In this document: piece after piece, positions 23,604 to 35,026 of the stretch
Layout: every line of letters starts with the position of its first letter
Numbering within the stretch: the first letter of the stretch is position 1
Assembly (NCBI GenBank): GCA_001599815.1
Contig: BCIA01000003.1
Coordinates: forward strand, 5,247,598-5,311,597
Source of the DNA: Furcasterigmium furcatum
Lineage: Eukaryota > Ascomycota > Sordariomycetes > Glomerellales > Plectosphaerellaceae
Direction of reading: 5' to 3'
DNA: 64,000 bases
The notes under the pieces: model-generated
What the model saw: only the letters and a program-made list of their open reading frames with translations
What the model was told of the DNA's origin: nothing
Databases searched by the model: none
Made by a program: the position numbers and the translations under genes

Positions 23604-23661
23604 CTCCCACATCGCTCTCCCACATCGTGCGTCTTAGCAAGTGCTATGTGGGATGTGGGAG
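23604..23661. repeat. Doubled inverted repeat of CCCACAT in a divergent promoter
   Basis: CTCCCACATC occurs at 23604-23613 and again at 23617-23626; the reverse complement appears as ATGTGGGATGTGGGAG at 23646-23661. The four copies of CCCACAT/ATGTGGG make an imperfect palindrome with a 19-base spacer. It lies between the divergent starts of the M18 aminopeptidase (23391, minus) and NmrA-like gene (23880, plus). It could bind a dimeric regulator twice or fold as a hairpin; no function is established. Confidence 0.7.
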
Positions 23662-23879
23662 TGCCATGCTGTTACTCTGTCAGCTTTCCAGGGCAGTACG
23701 GATGGCATCACATTGCGACAGGTAGACCATTTGGCTTAGTACTAGACTTCTTGTAGTATTTAATGCCATGACATCCCGGACAAAGACAGAACAACGACTC
23801 CCAACGGCAAGCTACAAGTCAGATTTCAATTATTCGACTGGCCTTCTTATCCGACCGTTTACTTGTCAGCTCGCCCAAT

Positions 23880-24925
23880 ATGCCCACCGTTGCGATTGCC
23901 GGAGGCACGGGTAGCATCGGGCGTACCATTCTGGAAGCGGTCGTTGCCGATGCAAAGTTCAGTGCCTTTGTTCTGAGCCGCAAGGTCCGATCTCTCAAGG
24001 TGTTTGACAAGACCTACTCGCTGACTTTGGTCGTTGATTAGCCTGATCCAGAACTCGAGAAGACTCTCAGCGCCCGCGTCGTCGTCGTCGACTACTCAGA
24101 TGTCGATTCGCTGGTGGCAGCGCTGCAAGATAACAACATTGACACCGTCATCTCCGCCCTCGGAGGCCGAACGCCCCCGGAACAAGAAATCAACCTAATA
24201 CAGGCCGCTGACAAGTCCGTGGTGACCTCGCGATACATCCCGAGCGTTTTTGGCAACAAATACCGCCCCGAGCACTCCTGGTTCCCTGTCGCCATCGGCA
24301 AGCTAAAGCTCTTCGATGCTCTTGAGAAGACTCGGCTGGAATGGACGGCTGTCTCTAATGGGATATTCCTAGACTATTGGGGCTTGCCTGAGCTCGAGTC
24401 TCACCTTGCTCCTCAGACTTTGGTTGTTGACATGGCCGCGAAGAAGGCTGCAATCCCGGGCACCGGCGACGTCCCGGTGACGTTCACTTACAGCCGCGAT
24501 GTGGCCAAGTTTACCGCCAAACTTTTGACTCTCGACAAGTGGGAAACTGAATCATTCATCGTTGGCGAACGGCTGACCTGGAACGAGTTCGTGAAGGTTG
24601 CTGAGGATGTCACAGGTACGTCTTTCAAGCCTTTAGGGACCCTTCCATAATCGATGAACACTGACTGGGAGCAGGCGCGAAGTTTGATGTCGTCCACGAT
24701 TCCCTCGAGGACCTCAAGTCAGGGAAGATTACGGAGCTTCCGGGCCATGTTGCTGCATATCAGTTCTTCCCCAAGGAAGCGTTCCAAGCCTTTTTCGCAG
24801 CATTCGGCCGCGCCTTCCAGGAGGGTGTGCTCGACTTCAAGGCAACGCAGACGCTGAATGAGCTGTTCCCTGAGATCAATGCCAAGACTGTTCGGGAGGT
24901 CATTGAAATTGGATGGGGGAGCTGA
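23880..24925 (+). CDS. NmrA-like / isoflavone-reductase-like NAD(P)-binding protein
   Basis: Atypical short-chain dehydrogenase of the NmrA/PCBER group, 309 residues from three exons (23880-23984, 24042-24615, 24675-24925). The N-terminus MPTVAIAGGTGSIGR carries the GGTGSIGR dinucleotide-binding loop; VVVVDYSD marks the second strand, and DTVISALGG and TSRYIPSVFG follow as usual in this group, the latter near the substrate-side loop. Such proteins either reduce small aromatic substrates or only sense NAD(P) balance as NmrA does; sequence does not decide. The first intron is assigned a weak donor (GTCCGA, 57 nt); the alternative GTGTTT donor 15 bases later keeps frame too but leaves only a 42-nt intron. 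It ends 58 bases from the convergent C2H2 regulator gene and starts opposite the M18 gene. Confidence 0.82.
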
Positions 24926-24983
24926 TAACGCCAATGCATGAAAATGAGTCTCGACGCACTCTTTCGTTATCGATGCACAATCT

Positions 24984-26325
24984 CTAGGCATCTGACTTGT
25001 GAAGAAATAGAAATGATTCCATACGCTGCAGCAGCTTTGCGCATCCTTCATCCTCCTTCTGAGTCAGGTAGCAGCCTACAATCATGCCCGTAGTAAAATC
25101 CCATGCTGCCAGAGAAGATAGCGTTGAATACTTCTTGGGCGTCATCACTCCCTCGCTGAACATGTCGCTAACAAGAGCGCGACCGTCTTCCTCTGATGTT
25201 TTGTCCCCGGGAGTCGCATCCCAGACCGCCGAGGCTGATGGTATTGTAAGCCCGAGCATCCGGGGATGCAGGTATTCGAAGGGCTTGAACTGTGGAAAGT
25301 GCAGCAGGAAGAGGGAATTTACATGCACAAAGCATTTGAAATGGAGGAGAACCAAGCTGGCGATTAACATTGTTAGTCAAGAGAACCTTTGGAAGTATTT
25401 GGTGATGATTGGTGGTGTACCGTTGATACTGTTCTCGGAGGGCGTGATCACTATTTGCAGCGTCGTGGGCGTGCTGGTCATAAAACCTGAAATGCTGGAA
25501 GGCTTGAAACAGATGCTTGACATTGACGATGCATGAGGGAAATACTTCCGCGCCTCGGTAGGTGCACAAGATCAGTGGCAGAAGGAGGCTCTGGAGCAGG
25601 GTCAAGAGATTCCGCTGGTCGGCAGCTCGCATCAATTTATCGTTCTCGAGGGGGTGTGCCTGTACTTCGGTTAGATGGACCAACATAAGGTCTCGAGCGC
25701 CTGTATGAGATGGATTCCCCAGCAGTGCTTCTTACAAGTTCCCGATCAAGTTCCCTTAGAAGCTCATCGTGGTGCTTCCTGGCCTGGGTATGGTGCGGCT
25801 CCATCATCCAGAGTCCAACCACGAGGACTGAGCGCAGCAGATGCCGCGGCTGCGGTGTCGTTCGGAACGAGTGTGGGCGCAGGATCGGCCAGTGCGGATG
25901 GAAGCGCTGAAAGTAGGCATCTACGAGGAGGCGCTGATCTACGTCGCTATCCAGACCAGGGAGGATCTCTTCGAGCACCAGGTCTTCTGTCTGACCCAGT
26001 GAGCGCATTGCGCGGGCCTCTGCATCAGCTTCATCGTAATCCTCGCTTCCATCTGACGGCCCCGGCTGGACGGCGACGGGTCGGCTAGTTGGACTGCTAT
26101 GCTTCATGGAAACATGCCGATTTAGCAGATCACTGGGTCAATGGTTAGCATGAGGTCATCCCTGGAGGGTCAAAACGCGTCAATGGCTTGCCTGCGATTG
26201 AAGGATGCTAGGCAATGCTGGCACACATGAGACCGGAGATTGGCATGATCTTTCTCGTGACGCAGGAGGTGCTCCTTTCTCATGTATGAGCGGCCGCAAC
26301 CCGGCTGACGGCATGAGAAGCTCAT
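24984..26325 (-). CDS. C2H2 zinc-finger transcription factor with fungal-specific regulatory region
   Basis: Four exons on the minus strand (26325-26192, 26132-25736, 25659-25421, 25356-24984) total 380 residues with all phases closing. Two C2H2 fingers sit at the extreme N-terminus: C5, C10, H23, H27, and C35, C38, H51, H56; the second is split by an intron after FNR. That intron (26133-26191, 59 nt) has a GC donor (AG|GCAAGC) and a normal AG acceptor. Downstream, LVDAYFQRFHPHWPIL and LLTLLQSLLLPLILCTYRGAE are typical of the fungal transcription-factor middle homology region, as are FPQF..YLHPRML and WDFTTGMIVGCYL near the end. It is short for this class (often above 550 residues), so the regulatory domain may be trimmed or a terminal exon missed. 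It is convergent with the NmrA-like gene and may control it, an inference from position only. Confidence 0.75.
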
Positions 26326-26540
26326 GATGGCGTGCTTTGAGTATTGAGATTTGAAGCCTGTGACTGATTATCGTGGATCCGGTATGAAGGCAACTCGCAG
26401 TAAACATATGGATGAGTCGGAGGACTCGGAGTCAGATGTGAATGAGGAAAGCCCAATTGATTAGAAATCGATCATCCCATGTTTATTTAAGGTGGGGTCG
26501 AAGCTTCAGCCGACAACCAACACCACGACGTCAGGTACAT

Positions 26541-26771
26541 TCAACCGATCAGCTCTACGGACTTGGCCCACAACTCCCTCGTCTTGTCTTCATCATATGC
26601 CCAGGATCCGTAGCCCGGCCCAAAAGGGTGGGAACTACGGTCCCAGGCCGTCGCAATGCAACAATCCTCGAGATACTTCCCGCCCCGTCCTTCCAGCGTC
26701 GAAGCCACCGCGGCCCACACGGTCGTTGCAGCACCCTGCTCAACATTCTTCATAATGGATCTTCGGCTCAT
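26541..26771 (-). pseudogene. Relic of a short-chain dehydrogenase/reductase C-terminus
   Basis: About 75 codons read like the last part of a classical SDR of the retinol-dehydrogenase-like fungal group: EQGAATTVWAAVAS, LEGRGGKYLEDC, then GYGSWAYDEDKTRELWAKS and a stop. In complete proteins these lines close a 320-340 residue protein. Upstream on the same strand I find no Rossmann start (TGxxxGxG), no catalytic YxxxK and no splice path to them before the next gene, so this is a truncated leftover. The ATG at 26771 would give a short non-functional peptide. It sits in a poor-coding gap between the C2H2 regulator and the cysteine-rich secreted protein. Confidence 0.65.
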
Positions 26772-27139
26772 AACCTAGCTTATCGGAACGACATGACGGT
26801 CAAGGGCTACGTCCAGTCTCACCATGTGGACTACTTCCTGGGCCATGATATGGAGACACCTCCTAGGCCTAACATCTACTACGGGGGATCCGATTAGTAC
26901 TAGTAGGAAGGCTTCACATTGGGGTCGTCTACGTCGGTCAATGTCAAGGTCGTGCGGCGTGGGTTTCGCAATCACTTCATCTGATACGCAGTTTAAGTAG
27001 ATATTCCTACCCTACACAATATATTCCGACGCCCACCACTTACCTAGAAGTGAACGGTTTACTAAGGAGGCAACAAGCTGTGCACATGAACGTCGCTCCC
27101 ACCACGTCCCCGCCCTCTCCGCCGCAGCGAACCAACCCG

Positions 27140-28030
27140 TCAGACGCGCAGTTTCTCGGGAAGGGTAGTATCCTCGATGCAGGGAATGGCACAGTCTCCG
27201 CCCCAGACATTGCCGCCAGTAGAGAACTGGTCCTTGACGCCGAAGAAGCAGATACCCTCACAGTCCTCTCCGCCGGAGTACTGGCAGGCAGAGATGCGGC
27301 CCTTCTGCCTCCAGGTATCGAGCACAATCTCGTAGCCGTCGCGGTAGAAGATATACTGAGGGTGGCAGATTCCTTCCGTCTCGCAGGTGTAAGGCTCGTC
27401 CATGACGGAGAAGGTGTGCTGGTCAGTGGCGGTCATGAAGACGCTGTACAGGCCGATGCCAGGGTCGTCAAAGGCGTTCACCTCGGGAATGCCCTCGGGA
27501 GCATCAGGCCAGGCGCATCTGCTTGAGGGTTAGTCATGCCATGTGAGTCTGCTTCAGCGGCCCGTGTGGGAGACGTACCCGTTGTCGGGGTTGTGTGTGG
27601 CTGTGCGATCGCCGGATCCCCTCTCGTAGGTGCGGATCTCGCAGTTGCCGCCGCCTTGGGTTTGATAATAGGTGCGGCAGTACTCCTGGTTTGTCCAGAT
27701 GATATCGGTGTCAGGCTTGAAGAAGAACTCGCCCAGCTGCGTGCCAATGTCAACCAGGACGCTGTAGCCCAGGTTGCCGGAGCTGACAAGGGCAAGACCA
27801 GCAATAACGCTGAAGCCGATCGGGGTGCGGAAGGCCTCGATCTCGGAATCGGACCCGGAAGCGGTGGTGTTGGTCCCCGGAACCATCACAGGGACGTATT
27901 CTCCGCGAGCCATCAGGTCCCACACAGCCGCTTGCCTCTCCTTGATGCTGGCAAGGACGGCAGGATCAGTGATGCGAGCAGCCGCAGAGATGGCTGGCAT
28001 AGCCAGGCCCAGAGTAGAGAGAAACTTCAT
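27140..28030 (-). CDS. Secreted cysteine-rich protein of unknown function
   Basis: Two exons (28030-27579 and 27518-27140, 60-nt intron with GTACGT donor) give 276 residues. The start MKFLSTLGLAMPAISAAA is a clear signal peptide with cleavage near residue 18. The mature protein has a hydrophobic Gly/Ser/Val stretch near residues 95-120 (FSVIAGLALVSSGNLGYSVLV) and ten cysteines, all in the second half: two in NQEYC..GGNC and eight in the last third, including CETEGIC, CEGIC and DCAIPC. The even number suggests five disulfides. One N-glycosylation site (NTT) is visible. I do not recognise the family. Candidates are a structural cell-surface protein or a secreted effector-like protein. Upstream lies a 2.2 kb gene-free region; the neighbour downstream is an SDR relic. 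Confidence 0.75.
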
Positions 28031-30313
28031 GGTGAAGTATAAGAACAGATAAGGGGGCCGGGAGTAAGAAGGATGAGCAAGATAGTAGAGCCGAGAGAAG
28101 GTGGTCGTTGATGATCCAGAGGAGACAAGCATATTCTACTACGGAACTTCTTCGTCTTTATACTTCTTTCAGACCATACCCATAACAACGATCGAGATGC
28201 CCTCATCAATACACTCAAGTCCGTTGCGTTGTTTTCTCGCCAAAGTTCTTTCAGGCCCCTGCGCCGAGCCTCTGACAAGCAGCATCACGGAAGCTTTCGC
28301 GATGCTGAAGGTTCCCATGCCTGCCGGTTTCCTTGATTCCAGACGCAACGTTCCTTGCTTCGAGTTGCAAGAAGACTCCTCTGTTCGTTTTGGGAGTCTT
28401 GGGCCGCTCAACATGGCAAGGGGAACACGCCGATCATTCTCTGTTCGGCTGAGAGGTAAAGAGAAGGCGCTGATCACTTCCTCTTCGTGATATCGTACGT
28501 TAAAGTGGACAGGCTGAGGGAGCCGCCTCGGCTCCGACGGAGCTCAGCATCGTGGATTCACGCAGCAGAGATGGACGAATTAGCGAAATAACTTCTGAGC
28601 GTGCGCCCAGACACACGGCCCGTCGGCATTGAATGCTTGTATACAATTCCTGGTAATGACGTATGACAAGCACTGATTCTGGCGTCTGAGCAGGGGTTGA
28701 TCTGGTGTTTGCAGAATTGGCAACCAAAGTGCCCTTGGCTCTCAAGCCAAGCCAATACAACAAGCATTAGGTAGCCCTAGGCCACGCCATGGCGATTTCT
28801 TGATTTTGGTCGAGGCTTGATGGAAGCATTGGCAATAAATCAATGTCTCTCGGTTGAAGGCGACCATTTTGTTGTAGAACATGGCTGAGACTCTTCGCAA
28901 TGTGGATGAAAGTCGTGGATATCCGCCTGGGCTTTGTGTGCATAGAAAGATACCTTATCTGCTCAGATATCCAACTGACATCAGTCGGTAATGTGATCCT
29001 CGATCGATCGTGATGGGAACCCCAAAGTCCCACGACCCATCCAGTCACCCCTTGAGCCAAGAGAACACCTAGACAATGCATCGGAGTCTTGCCATAACCG
29101 GCAACTTAATAATTTAACCGCGATGACTCTTGAAGCACCTCTTGGCTTCATATAGAGGCAAGCCTTCAGCTTGGCGGCGCAGTGACCGGAACTTTGGACG
29201 TACCCAGCCCGTGGACTCGTCTATTGCGCACTTACTCACCGCTTCCACGGGATATTTCATGTTGGCAAAAGTTATGTGTCAACCAGGGGTAACGTCGGCC
29301 TTCAAAAAGCTCAGTATAGGTTTAATAACCGGCGTTTCGATCTAGAATGGCGCGGTCATATTGATGCGAGCATTGACCCTCTCGGTGGTGTGTCGAAAGC
29401 CTATACTCGATGGTGTTAGAGCAAGAACATCGTGTGTAGAGAGTCGAATCCCCGTGGCACGCGATGACAACCCAGCAACGTATTTTATCTACGCTCCGGT
29501 AACAATGACGGATTGGTCCTTCAGCACTGCTGATTCTTTTCGCTGCGATAGTTATGATGCAAACTTCGTGGGGCAGAAGACAGGATACGCCGCTTCGGGA
29601 CTTTCGCAGACGCAAGGGCTAAAGCTTCAAACAACAGGAACACTGGAACCAGATTGGACCTCGCAACTCGAGACTACATGATCCATTGATGGCGATGCAT
29701 CCAAAGGAGATACCCATCCGGCCCGGCCCGGGGGGTCGATCCGGCACCACCCCACTTGCGGCGCCGGTGCCGGACGAGATCGCGCCCGGCCTTGCCTCGG
29801 GAATCCGGCGACTTCGGCTCGTCTTGGGCGTCCATGTATATTCCAACCAATACAGGCGGCGCAACCCTGCACAAGAGTGCGTTGACAGACGACGTTGCGG
29901 CCTGCTCCAGGATAGCTTCAACATTTGTAGCCGGGCAAGCGGAATGCATCCGTTTGATGCTCCCCCCATGATTCGTGGGGAGCCGTCGATCCTCTCAGCC
30001 TAATCATGTATCATATGTGGGAAAAAGCAGCTTTCATTCGTCGATATCCACCCCTTGCTTGTTCTGATGCCACTAGCTGTGCCGTAGCTATTCTGGGTCG
30101 ATCTGCAGGCGAGAGGCGTTACTCAACATCCAGTAAAAACAACGAGGCAGTGCAAGGCAACAAGACTTGGGCCAGGCTCCCAACTTCAAGCAAAAGATGC
30201 GGTCTTCCCGCTGAAATTGCCGGACAGAACCAACACGACATCCCGAATCCATTCGTTCACCTACCGACCACGGCTGTACCGAAAGGTTTGCGGACTGTGG
30301 ATATTCAACAGCC
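28031..30313. other. Intergenic, no supported gene (2.3 kb)
   Basis: Composition is less GC-rich than the flanking genes, apart from a GC-rich island at about 29700-29850. Frames at 28101-28490 (plus), 28767-29081 (minus) and 29619-29969 (minus) have no domain pattern and no supporting splice sites. Could be decayed sequence; no transposon ends identified. Confidence 0.5.
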
Positions 30314-32573
30314 ATGGACCGTGTCCCTCAACGAAAGCCGCTGCCAGCGCGAACACCCCCTCATTCGCAACCTGATCAGGGGTGGTCGCGCTCAACTACG
30401 ACGACTGAATTCCTGCCGACAAACCATCACGATGATGCGCATCCCGCCGCTGTGTCAAGCACGAATGTTCAGGCTTCCAGCTTTCCCGATCGCTTCTCTG
30501 CGGGCCGCCCAGTGCGCGTCTCTTCATCCTGGGAATCAGAAGACGATGAGCCACACGTCCACCAGGATCACCGAAGCAACAAGTACGAGCGCGTTGATGC
30601 AACGGCAGAGGGCGGCCATGTCATCGAGAACGTCCGACGCAGCCATTTCAACCTTGATACTATCGCTGCCGACTGTGCGGCTGTCCTGCTGCCAATGCTG
30701 ATGGCGGGAGTCGTGGTCAGCCTCTGGCACCTTGACGGGACACCCTACGTCCCAGGTTCCCTGGATGCGTGGCGAAACGGCATAAATATCGTAAGCTCTG
30801 GAGTCCAGGTCGCGTTCATCGGGAACTCAGCTCACAACTCTACTCTAGATGGCGACCGCCTTCCCGATTCTATTCGCATCAATTGCCGGTCGTCTCATCT
30901 CAGCGTTTTCTCATTGGAAACTAGAGAAAGGTGCGGACATTGGATTTCTTGAGACCCTCATGGGTAGTCGCACTGTTGGCTCGACCATCGTTACAATCTT
31001 CCAGCTGCGTATCGTGCCGGTAGCAACTCTCGGCCTGGTCGCTCTCTGGGCGATATCGCCACTCGGCGCGCAAGCCTTTCTGCGGATGGTGTCAACAGAT
31101 TTGCGCCTTCAGAGCACTACTGTGGAAATCATATACTCCGGTCCCGGTGCCCACCCTCAACTCGGCTTACAGTACACGAATCCAGACGGAGGCTTTGATG
31201 CCTCTAATCACATCATGGAAAACATCTACACGGCCCTCTTGGTATCCGCGCCAACGTCAAGATCAAACCCGGTAGATACGTGGGGCAACATCCGGATTCC
31301 TGCGTTGCACTATAACGGCAGCTCTACAGGCGATGACTGGCGGGAAGTTCGTCGTGGTAACTCTACCGAATACGTTTCCCTGTTGGGCATACCAGTCAAC
31401 GCCACGTTTCCCACCGGTAACACCTCGTTTACAATGGAGTCCAGCCACCTCACTCTGAAATGCTCACAGGGAAACTCGACAAGGCTCACGGATCCCACAG
31501 TACATGCCGTTGAATTATATGCCATCGAGCTCGGGGTTCACATTGACCTTCCGCCCAACGGCACTTGGGCGGGAGCCTGTGAAGGAAATCTCACGGACTC
31601 CAAGTGCAACCAGACGTCGACTTGGTCCCTCGCTCTGGACAGGTTCATTGACAAGTCCTGGCACTCCAGACTCATTCCCCCCAACTGGACAAACATGGCG
31701 CCGTCGGTGATGTTCGCAGATGCGGCGGACGTGGAAGCCGGCGAAACAAGACTGCTTTTGCAGATACGGATACCTGGATATAAAATCGGCGGAGCCGATC
31801 AGTTCACGACGACGTGCAAAGTGACTCAGACCTACGTCGAGTCTCGCGTCAACTGTACCAGATTGGAGGAGGCCGTGACAGGGCCCGACTGCGCTGTCAC
31901 CGCCCAACGCTTGTCGGAACAGCCGCATCCGTCAGGCAATATATCGCTCCTCTCATTTCCACTAGCCTTTCACGAGCTGGCTGATAGATTGCCGCGGCTC
32001 TTGAAGGAATCAGCGGAAGGAAGCGGCTCAAGGGACCTTTCCATGCAGTATCTGGCTGACCCTTCAAAATTCACCCACGGAATCCCAGGTAATTTCCTCC
32101 ACGTCACGGGGGACGAGTTGAGCCTACGGCTGGCACAGCTCCTTAACACATTCATCGGGTCCAGCCAGCAGATTGTGTCAGCCGTGGAAGGGATGACGGG
32201 CTCCCGTGGAAGCAAGCTGTCCGACGAGCAGCTCGTCCAAGCAGACTCCCAGAGATTTGAGGAGTACATACGGGTGTCCAGGGCGTGGAATGCGACGTGT
32301 CTCGCTTCATGCCTTGTTCTTCTCTTCAGCGGCCTGGCTAGCGTTGTTTTCACGCATCTTGCAAAGGGGCCTGATATGTTGGGCTACGTTTCCAGCTCCG
32401 TGAGAGACTCGCGATTCGTCAAGATGGACCCGGCGGAGAGGCGACTAGACGGTCCGGATCTGACGAGGCGGCTGAAAGGGCGTCGCATCCGTGCGGGGAT
32501 TGTTGGAGGTGTGCAAGGGGAAGTGGGCATGTCTCCGGGCATTGGGGACGAAGCCAACGTTGCGCGGATCTAG
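30314..32573 (+). CDS. Large fungal multi-pass membrane protein with glycosylated ectodomain
   Basis: Two exons (30314-30790 and 30849-32573; 58-nt intron, GTAAGC donor, CTAG acceptor) give 733 residues. Residues 1-110 are a polar, Ser/His/Pro-rich cytoplasmic-type region. Three hydrophobic helices follow at about 120-145, 160-180 and 205-235 (including FPILFASIAGRLISAFSHWKLEKG and LLVALW-like Leu/Ala/Trp stretches), then a roughly 400-residue loop with many NxS/T sites (NGSS, NSTE, NATF, NTSF, NSTR, NGTW, NLTD, NQTS, NWTN, NCTR, NISL) and paired cysteines, and a final helix near 655-675 (CLASCLVLLFSGLASVVF). This layout is common among fungal orphan membrane proteins of Pezizomycotina; function is unknown. 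A surface sensor or wall-linked protein is conceivable but unproven. The start is the first ATG after a stop-rich leader. Confidence 0.8.
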
Positions 32574-33472
32574 AAAACAAGAGGAACAGTCAAGTTTTAT
32601 GCGTGACCTTCAGCATCGCCCGGGTATATGCATGGAATCGGGATGTCCGAGTTCACTTGGCGCAAAGCCCCCATTGAAGCGAGCCGGCGGACTCAGATAT
32701 GAAACTATCAAAATCCCCGCTAGTGCAGGGGCAGTCGGGGCCACCCGAAGCCTCCCTGGCGCCCCCGGCCACCTCCAATCTTTCCCCTCACACATCCTCA
32801 GACTCACCAGGAAGACCCCTAGAACCAAAACAGATTGTCCATCATTGGGAACCCAGGCCGCCCGGCTTCCTCGACCTTCTCTGTCACGATGCAAGCTCCC
32901 TTGGCAGCATACGAGAAACCAGACCAGACCGGCCGAGCCCGAGCTGGGAGGCGAGAGCCGTTCACGTGAAGCCCAGCGCATCCCGGCGGCGAAGCAATCT
33001 CCACGTTATGACCTGCCCGTTACGACCGTAGCAACCAACCACATCGCGTGCTGCCATGAGCAAATTGTTCTATCGCTTCTCCGGCCGCCGTCCCCGCTTG
33101 CCTGAAGAGGCAGCTCCCCGGACTCGGACGGCCCTCGCGCCGCAATAGCGCCACGAGGCTGCTGCACAGCTCGATCAACTGCCACATTGGGAGGCTCGCC
33201 TCCAATCTGCCAGGGCAGTGATTGGTGCTCTGCTGCTCTTTCCAAGGGGTCCCGGCCGGCTACTCGGATCTGTGCTGTTGAGCTTGGGGCGAAGCTGTTG
33301 GATCACGGGCTTCGCGATAGGCATGCTGCATCTTGCTCCCGTTGCGCTGGAATGTTTAAATACTCACCAGCCCCCCTGGCGACGACAGGACGGCCTTCTT
33401 CTTCACCTCAAGGCCTCTCTCCGTCTGACTTTTGCTTCCACCGAACAGAAAAGAGCCCCTGTCTGATCCAAG
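32574..33472. other. Promoter region of the M28 peptidase, no other gene
   Basis: Overlapping short frames on both strands without family signature. The final 120 bases are C/T-rich and lead into the start codon at 33473. Confidence 0.55.
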
Positions 33473-35026
33473 ATGAAGACCAACGCCCGCTCCCTCGCCT
33501 CTGTCGCCCTGGCGCTGCCCGCCCTGACCGGCGCCACCAAGTGCAAGCCCTACGTCGACTCTGAGAGCCTTCAGGCCCTGGTCAACATCGAGGACCTCGT
33601 TGCCGGCTCGCAGAAGCTGCAGGACCTCGCCGACGCCCACGGCGGAAACCGTGCCTTCGGCAGCGGCGGCCACAATGCCACCGTCGACTACCTGGTCGAC
33701 ACCCTGACCGCCCTCGACTACTACGATGTCGTGAAGCAGCCCTTCACTGAGCTCTTCGCTGCCGCCAGCGGTGGCGTCTCCATCAACGGCGCCAGCGTCG
33801 CGGGCACCATCATGACCTACACCCCTGGTGGCCAGGCCGCCGGCACCCTCGTCAAGGGCAACGCTCTCGGCTGCGCGCCCGGAGACTACCCTGCCGAGGC
33901 TGCGGGCAAGGTCGTCATCGTCTCCCGTGGCGAGTGCCCCTTCTCGCAGAAGTCCACCAGCGCGAAGTCTGCCGGTGCCGTCGGAATCATCGTCTACAAC
34001 AACGAGCCCGGCCCCCTCAGCGGAACCCTCGGCACTCCTTTCGGCAACTACGCTCCCTCCATCGGAATCAGCCAGGAGGAGGGCCAGAGGATCGTCGCTC
34101 TCCTTGCGGAGGGCGAGGTCACTGTCGACCTCGACATCGACGCCATCGTCGAGGAGCGCGTCAACTACAACGTCATCGCCGAGACCAAGGGCGGCGACCA
34201 CGACAACGTTCTCATCGTTGGTGGCCACTCCGACTCCGTCCAGGCCGGACCCGGCATCAAGTAAGTGCAGGCCGTCAGAGGAACAAGAGCGTATCCAAGG
34301 CTAACATGTCCTCCCAGCGACGATGGCTCCGGCACCATCGGTGTCCTGGACGTTGCCGTCTCCCTGTCCAAGTTCAGCGTCAAGAACGCCGTGCGCTTCG
34401 CCTTCTGGGGCGCCGAGGAGTTCGGCAAGCTCGGCTCCTACTACTACGTCAAGCAGCTCAACGGCTCCGACACGGAGCTCTCCAAGATGAGGGCCTACCT
34501 CAACTTCGACATGATCGCCAGCCCCAACTACATGTACGCCATCTACGACGGCGACGGCAGCGCCTTCGGCCTCGTCGGCCCCGACGGCTCCGACGCCATC
34601 GAGAAGGACTTTGAGGACTTCTACGAGGCCAAGGGCCTCGGCCACGTCCCCACCGAGTTCAGCGGCCGCAGCGACTACGCCGCCTTCATCGAGAACGGCA
34701 TCCCCTCGGGCGGCCTCTTCACCGGCGCCGAGGGCCTCAAGACCGAGGAGCAGGCCGCGCTCTTCGGCGGCGAGGCCGGCGTCGCCTACGACGTCAACTA
34801 CCACCTCGTCGGCGACACCATCGACAACCTCAACCTCGACGCCTACCTCGTCAACACCCAGTGCATCGCCCACTCCGTCGCCAAGTACGCCATGAGCTGG
34901 GAGTCGCTGCCCTCCGTCGACCTGACCAAGAGGCGGTGGGACGCCGACCGCGCCCAGTTCACCAAGCGCGAGACGGAGCACTCGCACGCCCACACCGGCC
35001 CCTGCGGCGGCGGCGTCAGCAAGTAA
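33473..35026 (+). CDS. Secreted M28 aminopeptidase with PA domain (aminopeptidase Y-like)
   Basis: Extracellular (or vacuolar) di-zinc exopeptidase releasing N-terminal amino acids. Two exons (33473-34260 and 34318-35026, 57-nt intron) give 498 residues. A signal peptide covers residues 1-21 (hydrophobic SVALALPALTG). A PA insert at about residues 115-220 is marked by GKVVIVSRGECPFSQK and GAVGIIVYNN. The zinc and catalytic residues are all visible: GGHSDSV (about H251), NDDGSGT (bridging Asp, formed across the intron), FWGAEEFG (catalytic Glu and Glu ligand), LNFDMIAS (Asp) and NYHLVGDT (His). Length and order match fungal aminopeptidase Y/Lap2 enzymes. The C-terminus is His/Gly-rich. It is the first of three secreted zinc-peptidase genes spanning 7 kb. 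Confidence 0.93.

Noticed and set aside
29619..29969. Minus-strand frames in a GC-rich island
   Set aside because: Three overlapping frames with no domain pattern, no splice path and no good start.
33828..34614. Alternative frames rich in Arg/Ser/Pro within the M28 gene
   Set aside because: Out-of-frame reading of GC-rich exons.
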